A stretch of 47,789 bases of DNA from an uncultured Actinomycetes bacterium (GCA_903878415.1 CAIRHO010000065.1:1-47789); one strand, 5' to 3'; counted from the stretch's first letter, positions 7,793 to 15,942 are shown. Notes: generated from the letters alone by a model not told the origin. Made by a program: numbers and translations.

Positions 7793-9288
7793 TGAGTTCA
7801 TTAGAGAAACCAGGCGAATATCCATACACCCGCGGCATCAAACCAGATGCTGGCGTATGGACTATGGGCCAATATGGTGGCTTTGGAACGCCGCGAGAAA
7901 CAAATGAGAGATTTAAAATGTTATTGGCGCAAGGATTAACTGGATTTAGCGTTGCGCTAGATCTTCCAACACAACTCGGACTTGATTCGGATCACCCACT
8001 TGCCGAAGGTGAAGTTGGCAGAGTTGGGGTAGCGATTGATAGTTTGGCAGATATTGAAATTTTGATGGATCAAATTCCACTAGAGAAGATAAGCCAAGTA
8101 AGAACTACTGCGAATTCAATTGGTTATATCTGGGCGGCCATGTTTATTGCCCTCGCCGAACAACGCGGTGTCGATCCAAACCAATTTGGGATGTTTATTC
8201 AAAACGATGTTTTGAAAGAATACATAGCGCGCGGAACCCAAATTTTCCCAGCCGAAGCGGGCTTAAAGCTTTCAGTTGATGTTATTGAGTACATAGCCCG
8301 TGATATCCCAAAATGGGTTCCGTTAGCGATGAGCGGCTACCACATTAGAGAATCTGGCTCGGATGCGATTCAAGAAGTGGCATTTACTTTTTCAAATGCA
8401 CGCGAGTATTTAGACAAGGCGTTGGAACGCGGAGTAACCATCGATCAAGTTGCTCCAACTTTATTTACATTCCTCTCTTCAAATATTGAGTTCTTACCAG
8501 AGGTTGCCAAATTTCGAGCAGCTCGTAAAACTTGGGCGCGAATTGCGCGTGAAAAATATAATGCAAAAGATCCTCGCTCTGAACAGTTAAGAATTTTTGC
8601 TTTCACCGCTGGTTCTTCGCTAACTGCACATCAGCCTATGAATAACGTAGTTAGAACAACGGTAGAAATGTTGGCGGCAGCGCTAGGTGGCATTCAAACA
8701 ATGCATGTCTCTGCATTTGATGAAGCACTTGGCGTACCAACTGAAGAGGCTGCGATGTTGGCACTTCGTACTCAGCAAGTTGTGGCATTTGAAACGGGAG
8801 TATTGGATGGCGTTGACTTGTTAGCTGGAAGTTATGAATTAGAGAGAATGACTGACGAACTTGCAGAGAAAATGTGGGCTTTACTAGAAGATATTGAAAA
8901 GCGTGGCGGAGCACTCGAATGTATTAATAATGGTTGGTTCTCAAAAGAATTATCAGATAAGGCTTATCAATTTGCTATGGATGTTGAAAGTGGTAAGCGA
9001 AAAGTTGTGGGCGTAAATATTTTCCAAGCTGAAACGCCACCATTTAAACCGTTCGCAATTGACCCGCAGAGTGAGATAGATCAAGTTGCTTCACTTAAGA
9101 AATTGAAAGCAAGTAGAGATAATGAAGCAGTAAAAATTGCGTTGGCTAGCGTTGGTGCTGCTGCTAAATCTGGTGAAAATGTGGTCGGCCCATGTGTTGC
9201 GGCAGTAAAGGCCTATGCCACCGTCGGGGAAATCGTGGACCAGCTACGCGAGGTCTATGGAAAGTGGCGTCCGAACACCACTTTCTAA
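7792..9288 (+). CDS. Methylmalonyl-CoA mutase-like large subunit without B12-binding domain
   Basis: The 498-residue protein is the TIM-barrel half of a coenzyme-B12-dependent acyl-CoA mutase. It ends at the GEIVDQLREVYG helix, before the position of the cobalamin-binding domain, so a separate small subunit must exist outside the window. Residues matching the mutase active site are present: Tyr28 (WTMGQYGGF, equivalent to MCM Tyr89), Arg147 (NDVLKEYIAR, MCM Arg207, which binds the substrate carboxylate) and His184 (SGYHIRESG, MCM His244). Tyr and Arg favour a dicarboxylic CoA substrate rather than isobutyryl- or 2-hydroxyisobutyryl-CoA. The N-terminal segment after YPYTRG is three residues shorter than in MCM, and residues aligned to Arg82 and Arg87 are Gly. 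It is the last gene of the operon. Confidence 0.85.
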   Translation: MSSLEKPGEYPYTRGIKPDAGVWTMGQYGGFGTPRETNERFKMLLAQGLTGFSVALDLPTQLGLDSDHPLAEGEVGRVGVAIDSLADIEILMDQIPLEKISQVRTTANSIGYIWAAMFIALAEQRGVDPNQFGMFIQNDVLKEYIARGTQIFPAEAGLKLSVDVIEYIARDIPKWVPLAMSGYHIRESGSDAIQEVAFTFSNAREYLDKALERGVTIDQVAPTLFTFLSSNIEFLPEVAKFRAARKTWARIAREKYNAKDPRSEQLRIFAFTAGSSLTAHQPMNNVVRTTVEMLAAALGGIQTMHVSAFDEALGVPTEEAAMLALRTQQVVAFETGVLDGVDLLAGSYELERMTDELAEKMWALLEDIEKRGGALECINNGWFSKELSDKAYQFAMDVESGKRKVVGVNIFQAETPPFKPFAIDPQSEIDQVASLKKLKASRDNEAVKIALASVGAAAKSGENVVGPCVAAVKAYATVGEIVDQLREVYGKWRPNTTF

Positions 9289-9314
9289 TGCCATAATTAC
9301 GCCTCGTAAATCAT

Positions 9315-9389
9315 GCCTCTCTAGCTCAGTGGTAGAGCAGCCGCCTTGTAAGCGGCAGGTCGTCAGTTCAATCCTGACGGGGGGCTCCA
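9315..9389 (+). tRNA. tRNA-Thr (anticodon TGT)
   Basis: A complete cloverleaf can be folded by eye. The acceptor pairs GCCTCTC with GGGGGGC (two G-T wobble pairs), the D arm is GCTC..GAGC, the anticodon stem GCCGC/GCGGC carries loop CTTGTAA, so the anticodon TGT reads ACA. The T arm is GTCAG-TTCAATC-CTGAC. A T discriminator is followed by an encoded CCA at 9387-9389. It lies 26 bases after the mutase gene and 8 bases before the convergent ApbE gene. Confidence 0.96.
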
Positions 9390-9397
9390 TATTTTAA

Positions 9398-10153
9398 CTA
9401 ATCAATACTCCATGAAGTGGCGTCATGGCGATTAATTACCCAAGGCTGATAGCCAAATAACTCTGGTTGGGTAAACCAAGTTGCACCATCACTTCCCGCA
9501 ACCATTAAAGCTGTCGCAAGCGCGTCAGTGATTGCACCACTTGGCCCAATGACGGTTGCTGATTTAGCACCAACTGCAACCATGCCATTTTGCGGATCCT
9601 TAATATGATCACCACGTTCATAATCTCCACTAGTTGCAATTGCGCCATCTAAAATTTCAAAGGTCTTAACAATATTATCTGTATTATTCGGATCGGTAAT
9701 ACCAATTAGCCAAGGTTTAATTTCGCCGTCTTCGATGCGGCCACCGCGAAGAGTTAGATCTCCAGCGGCATTTATTAAAATGTGTGCGACACCGTGGCTC
9801 AATAAAATTTCTGCAGATTTATCAGCAGCCCAACCTTTTACTAACCCAGACGGATCAAAACCTCCAGGTACTGCCCATGGGTCAAAAGCACCATTAGTTA
9901 ATCGTTTCGTTTCTTCGCATAAATTCCAAACCTCCCTAACTTCATCTGAAGTTTGCCAAATCTCAATCTCATTACGTCGCAACTTGGAAATTATAGAATC
10001 TGATTTGTATGTGGAGAAAACTTCATCAATATGGTGAACGTATTCATTAACTTTAGATAGCGCAATTTCTAATTGAATTTCAGATAAGTTTTTAGATTCA
10101 ATATCAATAATTAAAACAGTTCCCCAAGCCTCGATCTCGCGATAAATGCGCAC
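9398..10153 (-). CDS. apbE: FAD:protein FMN transferase (ApbE family)
   Basis: A 251-residue ApbE protein, which cleaves FAD and attaches FMN covalently to a Ser/Thr of a target protein. Visible family features are EAWGTVLIIDI near the N-terminus, DEVFSTYKSDSIISKLRR (FSxYxxxSxxSxLN motif), GAFDPWAVPGGFDPSGLVKGWAAD (substrate and metal region), LINAAGDL and SGAITDALATALMVAG (Asp and Thr of the Mg site). It starts at GTG (10153), 9 bases after the stop of an FMN-binding-domain-like protein, and is third in an operon with a ferric-reductase-like membrane protein. That makes the upstream neighbour the probable flavinylation target. At 251 residues it is short for the family, and no lipobox or signal peptide is seen, so it may act in the cytoplasm or on the nascent target. 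Confidence 0.9.
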   Translation of the reverse strand: MRIYREIEAWGTVLIIDIESKNLSEIQLEIALSKVNEYVHHIDEVFSTYKSDSIISKLRRNEIEIWQTSDEVREVWNLCEETKRLTNGAFDPWAVPGGFDPSGLVKGWAADKSAEILLSHGVAHILINAAGDLTLRGGRIEDGEIKPWLIGITDPNNTDNIVKTFEILDGAIATSGDYERGDHIKDPQNGMVAVGAKSATVIGPSGAITDALATALMVAGSDGATWFTQPELFGYQPWVINRHDATSWSID

Positions 10154-10162
10154 AGCGGGCTC

Positions 10163-10849
10163 TTAATACCCTGCTTTTTTCAACGCCGATTGAAGTGATT
10201 GCCAATATGCAGTTGCTGTATATGAAGCGCGAGATCGACAAGAATTTTGAATTGCACAGGGTAAATTTTGAGCGCTAGTCGAGACGATTTGGTCAATCGT
10301 AATTTTTTTAGTCGGAACCCATTGATCTAAAGTAGGAATTACATAGCCACTCCAACTACTTGGGCTTTGATATCCGCTGATATCTGTAATTTCACCGTTT
10401 TTTAAAGTAACTTTTACATAAGTATTTCCATAGCGAGATGCTGCATAAGTGTTTCCAGTATATGAACCGGAAACCCCACTACTTGCCGGCGCCTGAGTTT
10501 TTGTTGGAGTCGGAGTTGGAGTTGGAGTCGGAGTCGGAGTCGGAGTCGGAGTCGGAGTCGGAGATGGTGATTCAGATTGAGTTGTTGTATGGCTCTTTGT
10601 TGCAGTTGGTGATGCAGCTGCAGATTTGGTTGCCGACTTAGTAGCCGACTTAGTAGCCGACTTAGTAGCAGTAGGGCTCTGTGGTGGCGTAGGAGTTTGT
10701 GAATTTGCCGTCGGCGAAGAATTTGTAGGAGTTGTTGTGCCACCACCAAGATTTGCCGCGGAGCTTTGGCCAAATTGCGGCGGCGTTACAGCAAGTATTG
10801 CGCCAAGACTTCCAATAGTTCCGGTTGCAATTAATACTGCGCGTTTCAT
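10163..10849 (-). CDS. Exported FMN-binding-domain-like protein with low-complexity linker
   Basis: The 228-residue protein starts with a Lys-Arg and hydrophobic stretch (residues 1-30, signal peptide or anchor, no lipobox Cys). A Pro/Thr/Ser/Ala-rich linker follows to about residue 130, including four ATKS repeats and a run of about ten Thr-Pro pairs, then an FMN_bind-like domain ending TAYWQSLQSALKKAG. In that domain the flavin acceptor usually reads SGAT. Here the aligned residues are SRAS, followed by YT, and two Cys nine residues apart (PCAIQNSC) precede it. GGAG sits 6 bases before the ATG and overlaps the upstream stop. It probably shuttles electrons between the membrane reductase and an outside acceptor; covalent FMN is inferred from apbE next door. 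Confidence 0.78.
   Translation of the reverse strand: MKRAVLIATGTIGSLGAILAVTPPQFGQSSAANLGGGTTTPTNSSPTANSQTPTPPQSPTATKSATKSATKSATKSAAASPTATKSHTTTQSESPSPTPTPTPTPTPTPTPTPTPTKTQAPASSGVSGSYTGNTYAASRYGNTYVKVTLKNGEITDISGYQSPSSWSGYVIPTLDQWVPTKKITIDQIVSTSAQNLPCAIQNSCRSRASYTATAYWQSLQSALKKAGY
10506..10559. repeat. Hexanucleotide tandem repeat (9 units of GGAGTC/GGAGTT)
   Basis: Nine consecutive 6-base units are present: seven GGAGTC and two GGAGTT, with a decayed unit (GGAGAT) after them. On the coding (minus) strand they give alternating Thr-Pro in the linker of the FMN-binding-like protein. In-frame slippage would change linker length by two residues per unit without breaking the frame. Confidence 0.95.
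10632..10667. repeat. 12-base tandem repeat (3 perfect units of GCCGACTTAGTA)
   Basis: Three perfect copies of a 12-base unit, with degenerate flanking copies, encode an Ala-Thr-Lys-Ser repeat on the minus strand in the same linker. Each unit adds four residues, so copy-number change would stay in frame. Confidence 0.95.
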
Positions 10850-10858
10850 CGTTAACTC

Positions 10859-12184
10859 CTACTCGCCGTGGAATGCAAAAGCTTCGTCATGGAATCGGTT
10901 TTTTGGAATCCCAACATTGCGAGCAGCTTCCCGCACTGCATCTACAAGTGGTGTTGGGCCGCAGATATAAACATCGGAATCTCTAAAAGTCGGCACAATT
11001 CGCATGATGTATTTTGCATCCATTGGATGTTCTGAACGAGGCCCAATCAAATAATGCACCCGAGCACCACGTTCTTCTGCTAAATAATCTAACTCTTCTT
11101 TCAACACTAAATCTTCTTTCTTCGATGCTCGAAAAATAACATCAACCTCAACAGCAGGTGGGAATTCCTCCATGATTGCTCGGATTGGCGTAATACCTAC
11201 GCCACCGCCAATCAAAGTTACATGGCCTTTCGAAGCACGCCCCGCGGTAAATGCACCGTATGGACCCTCTAAGAAGACGCGAGTTCCAGGTTTAATGAAA
11301 GTTACCGAACCTGAGTGGTCACCTAAATCTTTGACTGTTACCCGTAAATATTTCTTAGTTGGCGCAGCAGACAATGAATAGGGATGCGAAATAAACCAGT
11401 GCCCCTTGGTTAGAAAGCGCCACCCAAAGAATTGACCACCTTGAGCGCCAAGTGATTCAACATTTCTGCCCTTCATAATTATTGAAAATACTCCGGGACC
11501 TTCTTTTACAACTTGCTCAACTTTAAGGCCAAGGCGAAGTGATCTAATAACCGGGATTGCAAACCGCCAAGTTATTAAAGTTCCAGCGACAGATAAATAT
11601 AGAACGTTCCAAAAAAATCTATTTAGTGGGTGACCGATGAACATTGGGCCAGTAAGTACTTGATGCATGAATGAGAGTGCGATTGCTAGATAGGTATAAA
11701 GATGTACTGTCCACCAAGTCTCATAAGACATTCTGGCTCGCGCTTTTTTATACGAAGTAATGCCTGCGGCCATCATAAAAATAAACCCTACAAATGCTGG
11801 CAACATCCAAGGAAAACGTGTAACCATCCGCCAAATTTCGATAATTGTTGGAATTCGTTCTAAGCCGGCATAACCTATTGCAACGAAGAGCACATGAAAG
11901 CCAATTAAGAAAAGTGAATATGGTCCAAGCTTGCGATGCCAAGTGATTAAGCGGTCATGACCTACGGAACTTTCAATCAAAGGCACTCGGGCTACCAGAA
12001 CTAAGCCAACTAATGCGAGATAAGTTCCAATGAGAGCAAACGAGCGTGAAATCGAAGTAACGATTGCGTAAGTCGAAGCCCAATCCTCTTGGGTTGTACT
12101 TTCGATTTGTAGCGCAATGGTTAATCCGAGGCCAAGTCCAGTTACTAACGATGCCCAATCGACACCTAATCGCTTCGTAGACAT
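10859..12184 (-). CDS. Ferric-reductase-like membrane flavocytochrome (NOX/FRE family)
   Basis: The 441-residue protein has an N-terminal membrane domain of about six helices (residues ~10-215) and a C-terminal ferredoxin-reductase-like FAD/NAD(P) module. Two bis-His pairs are visible in the helices: WHRKLGPYSLFLIGFH and VHLYTYLAIALSFMH, the usual two-haem arrangement. In the reductase part HPYSLSAAP is the FAD-binding motif, GPYGAF follows, LIGGGVGITPI is the nicotinamide-nucleotide site and YICGPTPLVDAV the C-terminal motif. It should pass electrons from cytoplasmic NAD(P)H through FAD and haems to the outer face. It leads the operon with the FMN-binding-like protein and ApbE, so the acceptor is probably that exported protein. 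A GGTGG ribosome-binding site precedes the ATG. Confidence 0.9.
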   Translation of the reverse strand: MSTKRLGVDWASLVTGLGLGLTIALQIESTTQEDWASTYAIVTSISRSFALIGTYLALVGLVLVARVPLIESSVGHDRLITWHRKLGPYSLFLIGFHVLFVAIGYAGLERIPTIIEIWRMVTRFPWMLPAFVGFIFMMAAGITSYKKARARMSYETWWTVHLYTYLAIALSFMHQVLTGPMFIGHPLNRFFWNVLYLSVAGTLITWRFAIPVIRSLRLGLKVEQVVKEGPGVFSIIMKGRNVESLGAQGGQFFGWRFLTKGHWFISHPYSLSAAPTKKYLRVTVKDLGDHSGSVTFIKPGTRVFLEGPYGAFTAGRASKGHVTLIGGGVGITPIRAIMEEFPPAVEVDVIFRASKKEDLVLKEELDYLAEERGARVHYLIGPRSEHPMDAKYIMRIVPTFRDSDVYICGPTPLVDAVREAARNVGIPKNRFHDEAFAFHGE

Positions 12185-12244
12185 TCGGCCACCTAACCAT
12201 AAGTACCTGTGTAATTTCTGTGATAACCCACTAAAGTCTAGTTT

Positions 12245-13924
12245 ATGTTTGACCGAGATTTCGATGTCGTTGTAATTGGATCTGGTTTTGGTGGCTCGGT
12301 TGCAGCGCTCCGATTAAGTGAAAAAGGTTATCAAGTTGCAGTTCTTGAAGCTGGCCGAAGATTTACCGATAACGATTTTCCTAAAACATCTTGGCGGATT
12401 TCAAAATTCTTATATGCACCGCGGTTAGGGCTTCGTGGAATTCAAAGAATTCACGCGCTTCCTGATGTTTTAGTTTTAGCCGGCGCAGGAGTTGGTGGCG
12501 GCTCACTTGTTTATGCAAACACTTTATATGTACCACCAGATACTTATTTTGAAGATAAACAATGGAAGAATATTACGGATTGGAAAGCCGAACTTAAGCC
12601 TTGGTATGACCAAGCATCACGTGTCTTAGGAGTTGCTGATAATCCATTTTTTTCACCATCCGATAAATCGATGCAAGAAGTCGCTAACGAGATGGGAGTT
12701 GGCAAGACTTTCAAAATGGCGCCATTAGGAGTTTATTTTGGTGAAGGTAGTGGTGTTTTAGCTAAAGATCCATTCTTCGGTGGCGTTGGACCAGAGCGCA
12801 ACGGTTGTATGCAATGTGGTGCATGCATGACCGGGTGTCGGCATAATGCGAAGAATACTTTGCCAAAAAATTATTTAGGACTTGCAGAAAAAGCGGGAGC
12901 AAGAGTTTATCCAGAACACACAGTGACCAAGATCGAAGAATTAAAAGATGGCAGTTGGAGAATTACCGCCCGCAAAAGTAGTGCTTGGTTTGGCGGTAAA
13001 AGAAAATTTACGGCGAGCCAAGTTGTAGTAGCAGCAGGAACCTACAACACTCAGAAGTTATTGCATAAAATGAAGCGAGATGGGGTGCTTCCTAAGATTT
13101 CTAGTTTCTTAGGAAAACTTTCCCGGACAAATAGCGAAGCGTTAACCGGCGCAATGATGCCAAAGCATTTTAAAAGTGATTTTTCGCAAGGATCTGCAAT
13201 CACTTCATCTTTTTTTCCGAATGAACATACCCACGTTGAACCAGTCCGATACGGCAAAGGCAGTAACTTGATGGGGCTATTACAAACAGTTATGACTGAT
13301 GGTAATACCGCAAAGAGTCGTCGCAAAGCTTGGCTTCGCGAAGTAATCAAGAAACCAGCAACACTTTTTAAAATACTTGATGTTAGAAAATGGAGTGAAC
13401 GCACTGTCATTGCACTTGTAATGCAAAATGTTGAGTCATCAGTATCGGTAAGTGAAAAGCGAGGCTTATTTGGGTGGCGTTTAACTTCAATCAACGATGC
13501 TGATCATCCAAATGCAACCTATATTCCAGAAGCTAATGAAGTTGTGCGCAGAATTGCCGAAAAGAACGGTGGCGTTGCCGGTGGCCACCTAGGTGATTTG
13601 ATTGGTGCGCCATTTACCGCACACTTTGTTGGTGGCTGCGTTATCGGAGATAGCGAAAATACTGGCGTAATTGATCCGTATCACCGAGTCTGGAACTATC
13701 CGAAATTACATGTTGTCGATGGTGCAAGTGTTACCGCAAATCTAGGTGTAAATCCATCACTAACTATTACTGCGCAAGCTGAGCGCGCATTCTCATTTTG
13801 GCCAAATAAAGGTGAAAGTGATCAACGTCCTTTACAAAGCGAGAAGTATTTAAGGCTAAATCCAATCGCGCCAAACAATCCATTTGTGCCTGAAGGTGCA
13901 ATCGGCGCGTTACGAATTTCCTAG
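12245..13924 (+). CDS. GMC-family FAD oxidoreductase (cholesterol-oxidase-like) with Cys-rich motif
   Basis: The 559-residue protein opens with the dinucleotide-binding motif VVVIGSGFGGSVAALRLSE and glutamate-ending strand AVLEAGRRF, and ends with the GMC signature HVVDGASVTANLGVNPSLTITA. Members oxidise alcohols or sterols using FAD. Residues around 183-195 read NGCMQCGACMTGC, a CxxCGxCxxxC arrangement like half a ferredoxin site, also seen, as I recall, in actinobacterial ChoD-like proteins and followed by RHNAKNTLPKNYL. Whether it binds an Fe-S cluster is unknown. It is divergent from the ferric-reductase operon across a 60-base gap, and its 3' end overlaps the convergent hydrolase gene by 15 bases. 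Substrate is not inferable. Confidence 0.85.
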   Translation: MFDRDFDVVVIGSGFGGSVAALRLSEKGYQVAVLEAGRRFTDNDFPKTSWRISKFLYAPRLGLRGIQRIHALPDVLVLAGAGVGGGSLVYANTLYVPPDTYFEDKQWKNITDWKAELKPWYDQASRVLGVADNPFFSPSDKSMQEVANEMGVGKTFKMAPLGVYFGEGSGVLAKDPFFGGVGPERNGCMQCGACMTGCRHNAKNTLPKNYLGLAEKAGARVYPEHTVTKIEELKDGSWRITARKSSAWFGGKRKFTASQVVVAAGTYNTQKLLHKMKRDGVLPKISSFLGKLSRTNSEALTGAMMPKHFKSDFSQGSAITSSFFPNEHTHVEPVRYGKGSNLMGLLQTVMTDGNTAKSRRKAWLREVIKKPATLFKILDVRKWSERTVIALVMQNVESSVSVSEKRGLFGWRLTSINDADHPNATYIPEANEVVRRIAEKNGGVAGGHLGDLIGAPFTAHFVGGCVIGDSENTGVIDPYHRVWNYPKLHVVDGASVTANLGVNPSLTITAQAERAFSFWPNKGESDQRPLQSEKYLRLNPIAPNNPFVPEGAIGALRIS

Positions 13925-14701
13925 TATTTCTCGCTGCCTTGCTTTTCTGCGATTTGCATATTTTGTAATCGGAAATTCTGGTTTTATATAAAAATCTCGA
14001 ATTACTGATTGCATTAATTCGGCTTGTTCTTTAACAACATAGTGTGAAGCACCTGGCAATACCGCTAACCTTCCATTAGGAAAAGCTTCATACATCTCAA
14101 AAGTATGCGCACTTCCAAATGGTTCGTCATCGCCAGCTAATATCAGTACCGGAACTTCAATTTTAGATAATTGTTCTAAAGTCATATTTGGTTCGGTAGC
14201 CCAAACTTGGAAAGCTTTAGTAACAATCTCTACAAGTAACTCTGGATCCTGACCACTTCTTTCCACAAAGAGCGCTTTATCTTCTTCTGGGACTTGCACG
14301 GTAGATAAATTGAAAGATAAACCAGAATCATGGTTGTAGTTGGTTCCGATTGCGATAATTGATTTCACTAAATCTGGCCGTTTCAAAGCAATGAGCAACG
14401 AAATAATGCCACCATCACTCCAACCAATTAAATGAGTTGGTCTTTTTATAACATCTTCAATATAGGCAATCGCTTCATCGGTTTGAAAATCAAAATGGAA
14501 GTACCCATCCCGAATTTTGGTACGCCCGTGAGCGCTTCGATCATAGGAATAAACGTGATGGTCACTTGCAACGGCAGGCAAGACTGTGAAATCCCAATCT
14601 TCAGTGCTGCTTAAACCACCATGCATCAAAAGAACTGGCTCGCCATTATTTTCGTGGACAACGCTCCACACTTGATGACCGCGCAGGTCTATATAACTCA
14701 T
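13910..14701 (-). CDS. Alpha/beta-hydrolase fold protein
   Basis: A 263-residue single-domain alpha/beta hydrolase. LLMHGGLSSTEDW forms the oxyanion-hole strand (HGG), IGWSDGGIISLL is the nucleophile elbow (GxSxG), LAGDDEPFG carries the probable acid and LPGASHYVVKE the catalytic His. Members hydrolyse esters, lactones, epoxides or peroxy bonds; substrate unknown. It lies 2 bases downstream of the type II NADH dehydrogenase on the same strand and so is probably co-transcribed with it. Confidence 0.85.
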   Translation of the reverse strand: MSYIDLRGHQVWSVVHENNGEPVLLMHGGLSSTEDWDFTVLPAVASDHHVYSYDRSAHGRTKIRDGYFHFDFQTDEAIAYIEDVIKRPTHLIGWSDGGIISLLIALKRPDLVKSIIAIGTNYNHDSGLSFNLSTVQVPEEDKALFVERSGQDPELLVEIVTKAFQVWATEPNMTLEQLSKIEVPVLILAGDDEPFGSAHTFEMYEAFPNGRLAVLPGASHYVVKEQAELMQSVIRDFYIKPEFPITKYANRRKARQREILGNS

Positions 14702-14703
14702 AG

Positions 14704-15942
14704 TTAGTAGGAATCCATGATGTGGCGGTTACCTCGATCAAAAGTTAAGTAATTCCAGGTCCAATCAGCGATAGTTCCAATCTTGTTTCGCCCGCCCAGC
14801 AAGTAAAACAAGTGCAACCAGAGCCAGATAAACCACGCAATTGCGCCACCAATTTTAATTCCTTTAACTTCGACAACCGCTTTATGTCGCCCAATTGTTG
14901 CCATCGATCCTTTATCAATATAGGAGAAATTTTTAAGGGTACGTCCCGCAATTAGCGCTGCAATTTGCTTCGCAACGAATCTTCCTTGTTGCATGGCTAC
15001 CGGAGCTACCATCGGGAGAAACTTTCCAGATTTGTTCTTCACTCCAGAAATATCACCGATTGCCCAAATATGCGGATAATTCTGCACTTGCAACGTTGGT
15101 TCTACTGCTACTCGATTTGCTTCAATAGGTAGCGAAAGTTTTTTAATAGTTGGCTCACCCATTACTCCAGCCGCCCAAATTGTAATCCCTGATTCAATTG
15201 AGTCACCATCGCTAAAAAATATTTTTGCATCGTTTATTTCTTTTACAGAAGCGTTACAAATAACTTTTACGCCAAGTTTCTCTAAATCTTTTGCGGTCCG
15301 CTCTGATAGCGATGGCGAGAATGTTGGAAGCAATCTTGGGCCAGCTTCAATTAGGTAGATATCGATATGGTCAGCCGCGTTTTTAAAATCAGAAGCTAGC
15401 GGTCCGCGTCTCAACTCTGCCATCGCTCCAGCCATTTCAACTCCAGTTGGGCCGCCACCTACTACCGAGATAGCGAACCTAGAGCCATCTTCAAATCTAC
15501 ATAAATCTTCAAAGCGACGCATGACTGCTGCGCGGATAGTTAAGGCTTCATTTACGCTCTTCATGCCAAGTGAAAATTCGGCTACCCCTTTTATGCCAAA
15601 ATCGTTTGTTGCTGATCCCATTGCAATTATTAGATGGTCGTATTCGAGCACTTCACTTGAATCTAATTTCACCGAGTTATCACGATGGTTAATAGATATT
15701 GGTGAGCCCATTCGGAATTTTATGCCGGAGTTCCGGATCGCGCCACGAACGGGATAAGCCACATGATCTGCTGCAAGTCCGGCAGTTGAAACTTGGTATA
15801 ACAATGGGAGAAAAGTTTGGAAATTATGGCGGTCCACCAAGGTTACTTCAGCGAATTTGGCTAACCCACGAGCTGCGGTTAGCCCACCAAATCCTGCGCC
15901 AAGAATCACAATACGTGGTTTCTTTTCGCTTGGCTTATTCAT
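14704..15942 (-). CDS. ndh: Type II NADH dehydrogenase (NDH-2)
   Basis: A 412-residue single-subunit NADH:quinone oxidoreductase, which passes electrons from NADH via FAD to menaquinone without pumping protons. It has two Rossmann motifs: RIVILGAGFGGLTAARGL for FAD at the N-terminus, and ISVVGGGPTGVEMAGAMAEL for NADH in the middle. The conserved FLPLLYQVSTAGL, WAIGDISG and VAPVAMQQGRFVAKQIA follow. The C-terminus holds a hydrophobic helix, AWFIWLWLHLFYLLGGRNK, the usual membrane-attachment part. It precedes an alpha/beta-hydrolase gene by 2 bases and is divergent from the SDR-DUF2867 gene over 24 bases, too short for long leaders. Confidence 0.93.
   Translation of the reverse strand: MNKPSEKKPRIVILGAGFGGLTAARGLAKFAEVTLVDRHNFQTFLPLLYQVSTAGLAADHVAYPVRGAIRNSGIKFRMGSPISINHRDNSVKLDSSEVLEYDHLIIAMGSATNDFGIKGVAEFSLGMKSVNEALTIRAAVMRRFEDLCRFEDGSRFAISVVGGGPTGVEMAGAMAELRRGPLASDFKNAADHIDIYLIEAGPRLLPTFSPSLSERTAKDLEKLGVKVICNASVKEINDAKIFFSDGDSIESGITIWAAGVMGEPTIKKLSLPIEANRVAVEPTLQVQNYPHIWAIGDISGVKNKSGKFLPMVAPVAMQQGRFVAKQIAALIAGRTLKNFSYIDKGSMATIGRHKAVVEVKGIKIGGAIAWFIWLWLHLFYLLGGRNKIGTIADWTWNYLTFDRGNRHIMDSY

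Noticed and set aside
7792-9288. 2-hydroxyisobutyryl-CoA or isobutyryl-CoA mutase identity
   Set aside because: Those enzymes replace the Tyr89/Arg207 pair of methylmalonyl-CoA mutase; here both aligned residues (Tyr28, Arg147) are kept.
9215-9397. A 60-codon open frame across the mutase end and tRNA-Thr
   Set aside because: It reads through the complete tRNA gene and has no ribosome-binding site.
10414-10970. Several open frames on both strands across the FMN-binding-like gene
   Set aside because: They are by-products of the 6- and 12-base repeats, which stay open in every frame in step with the real gene. Their products are low-complexity (Leu/Arg/Gln or Glu/Ser runs) with no domain.
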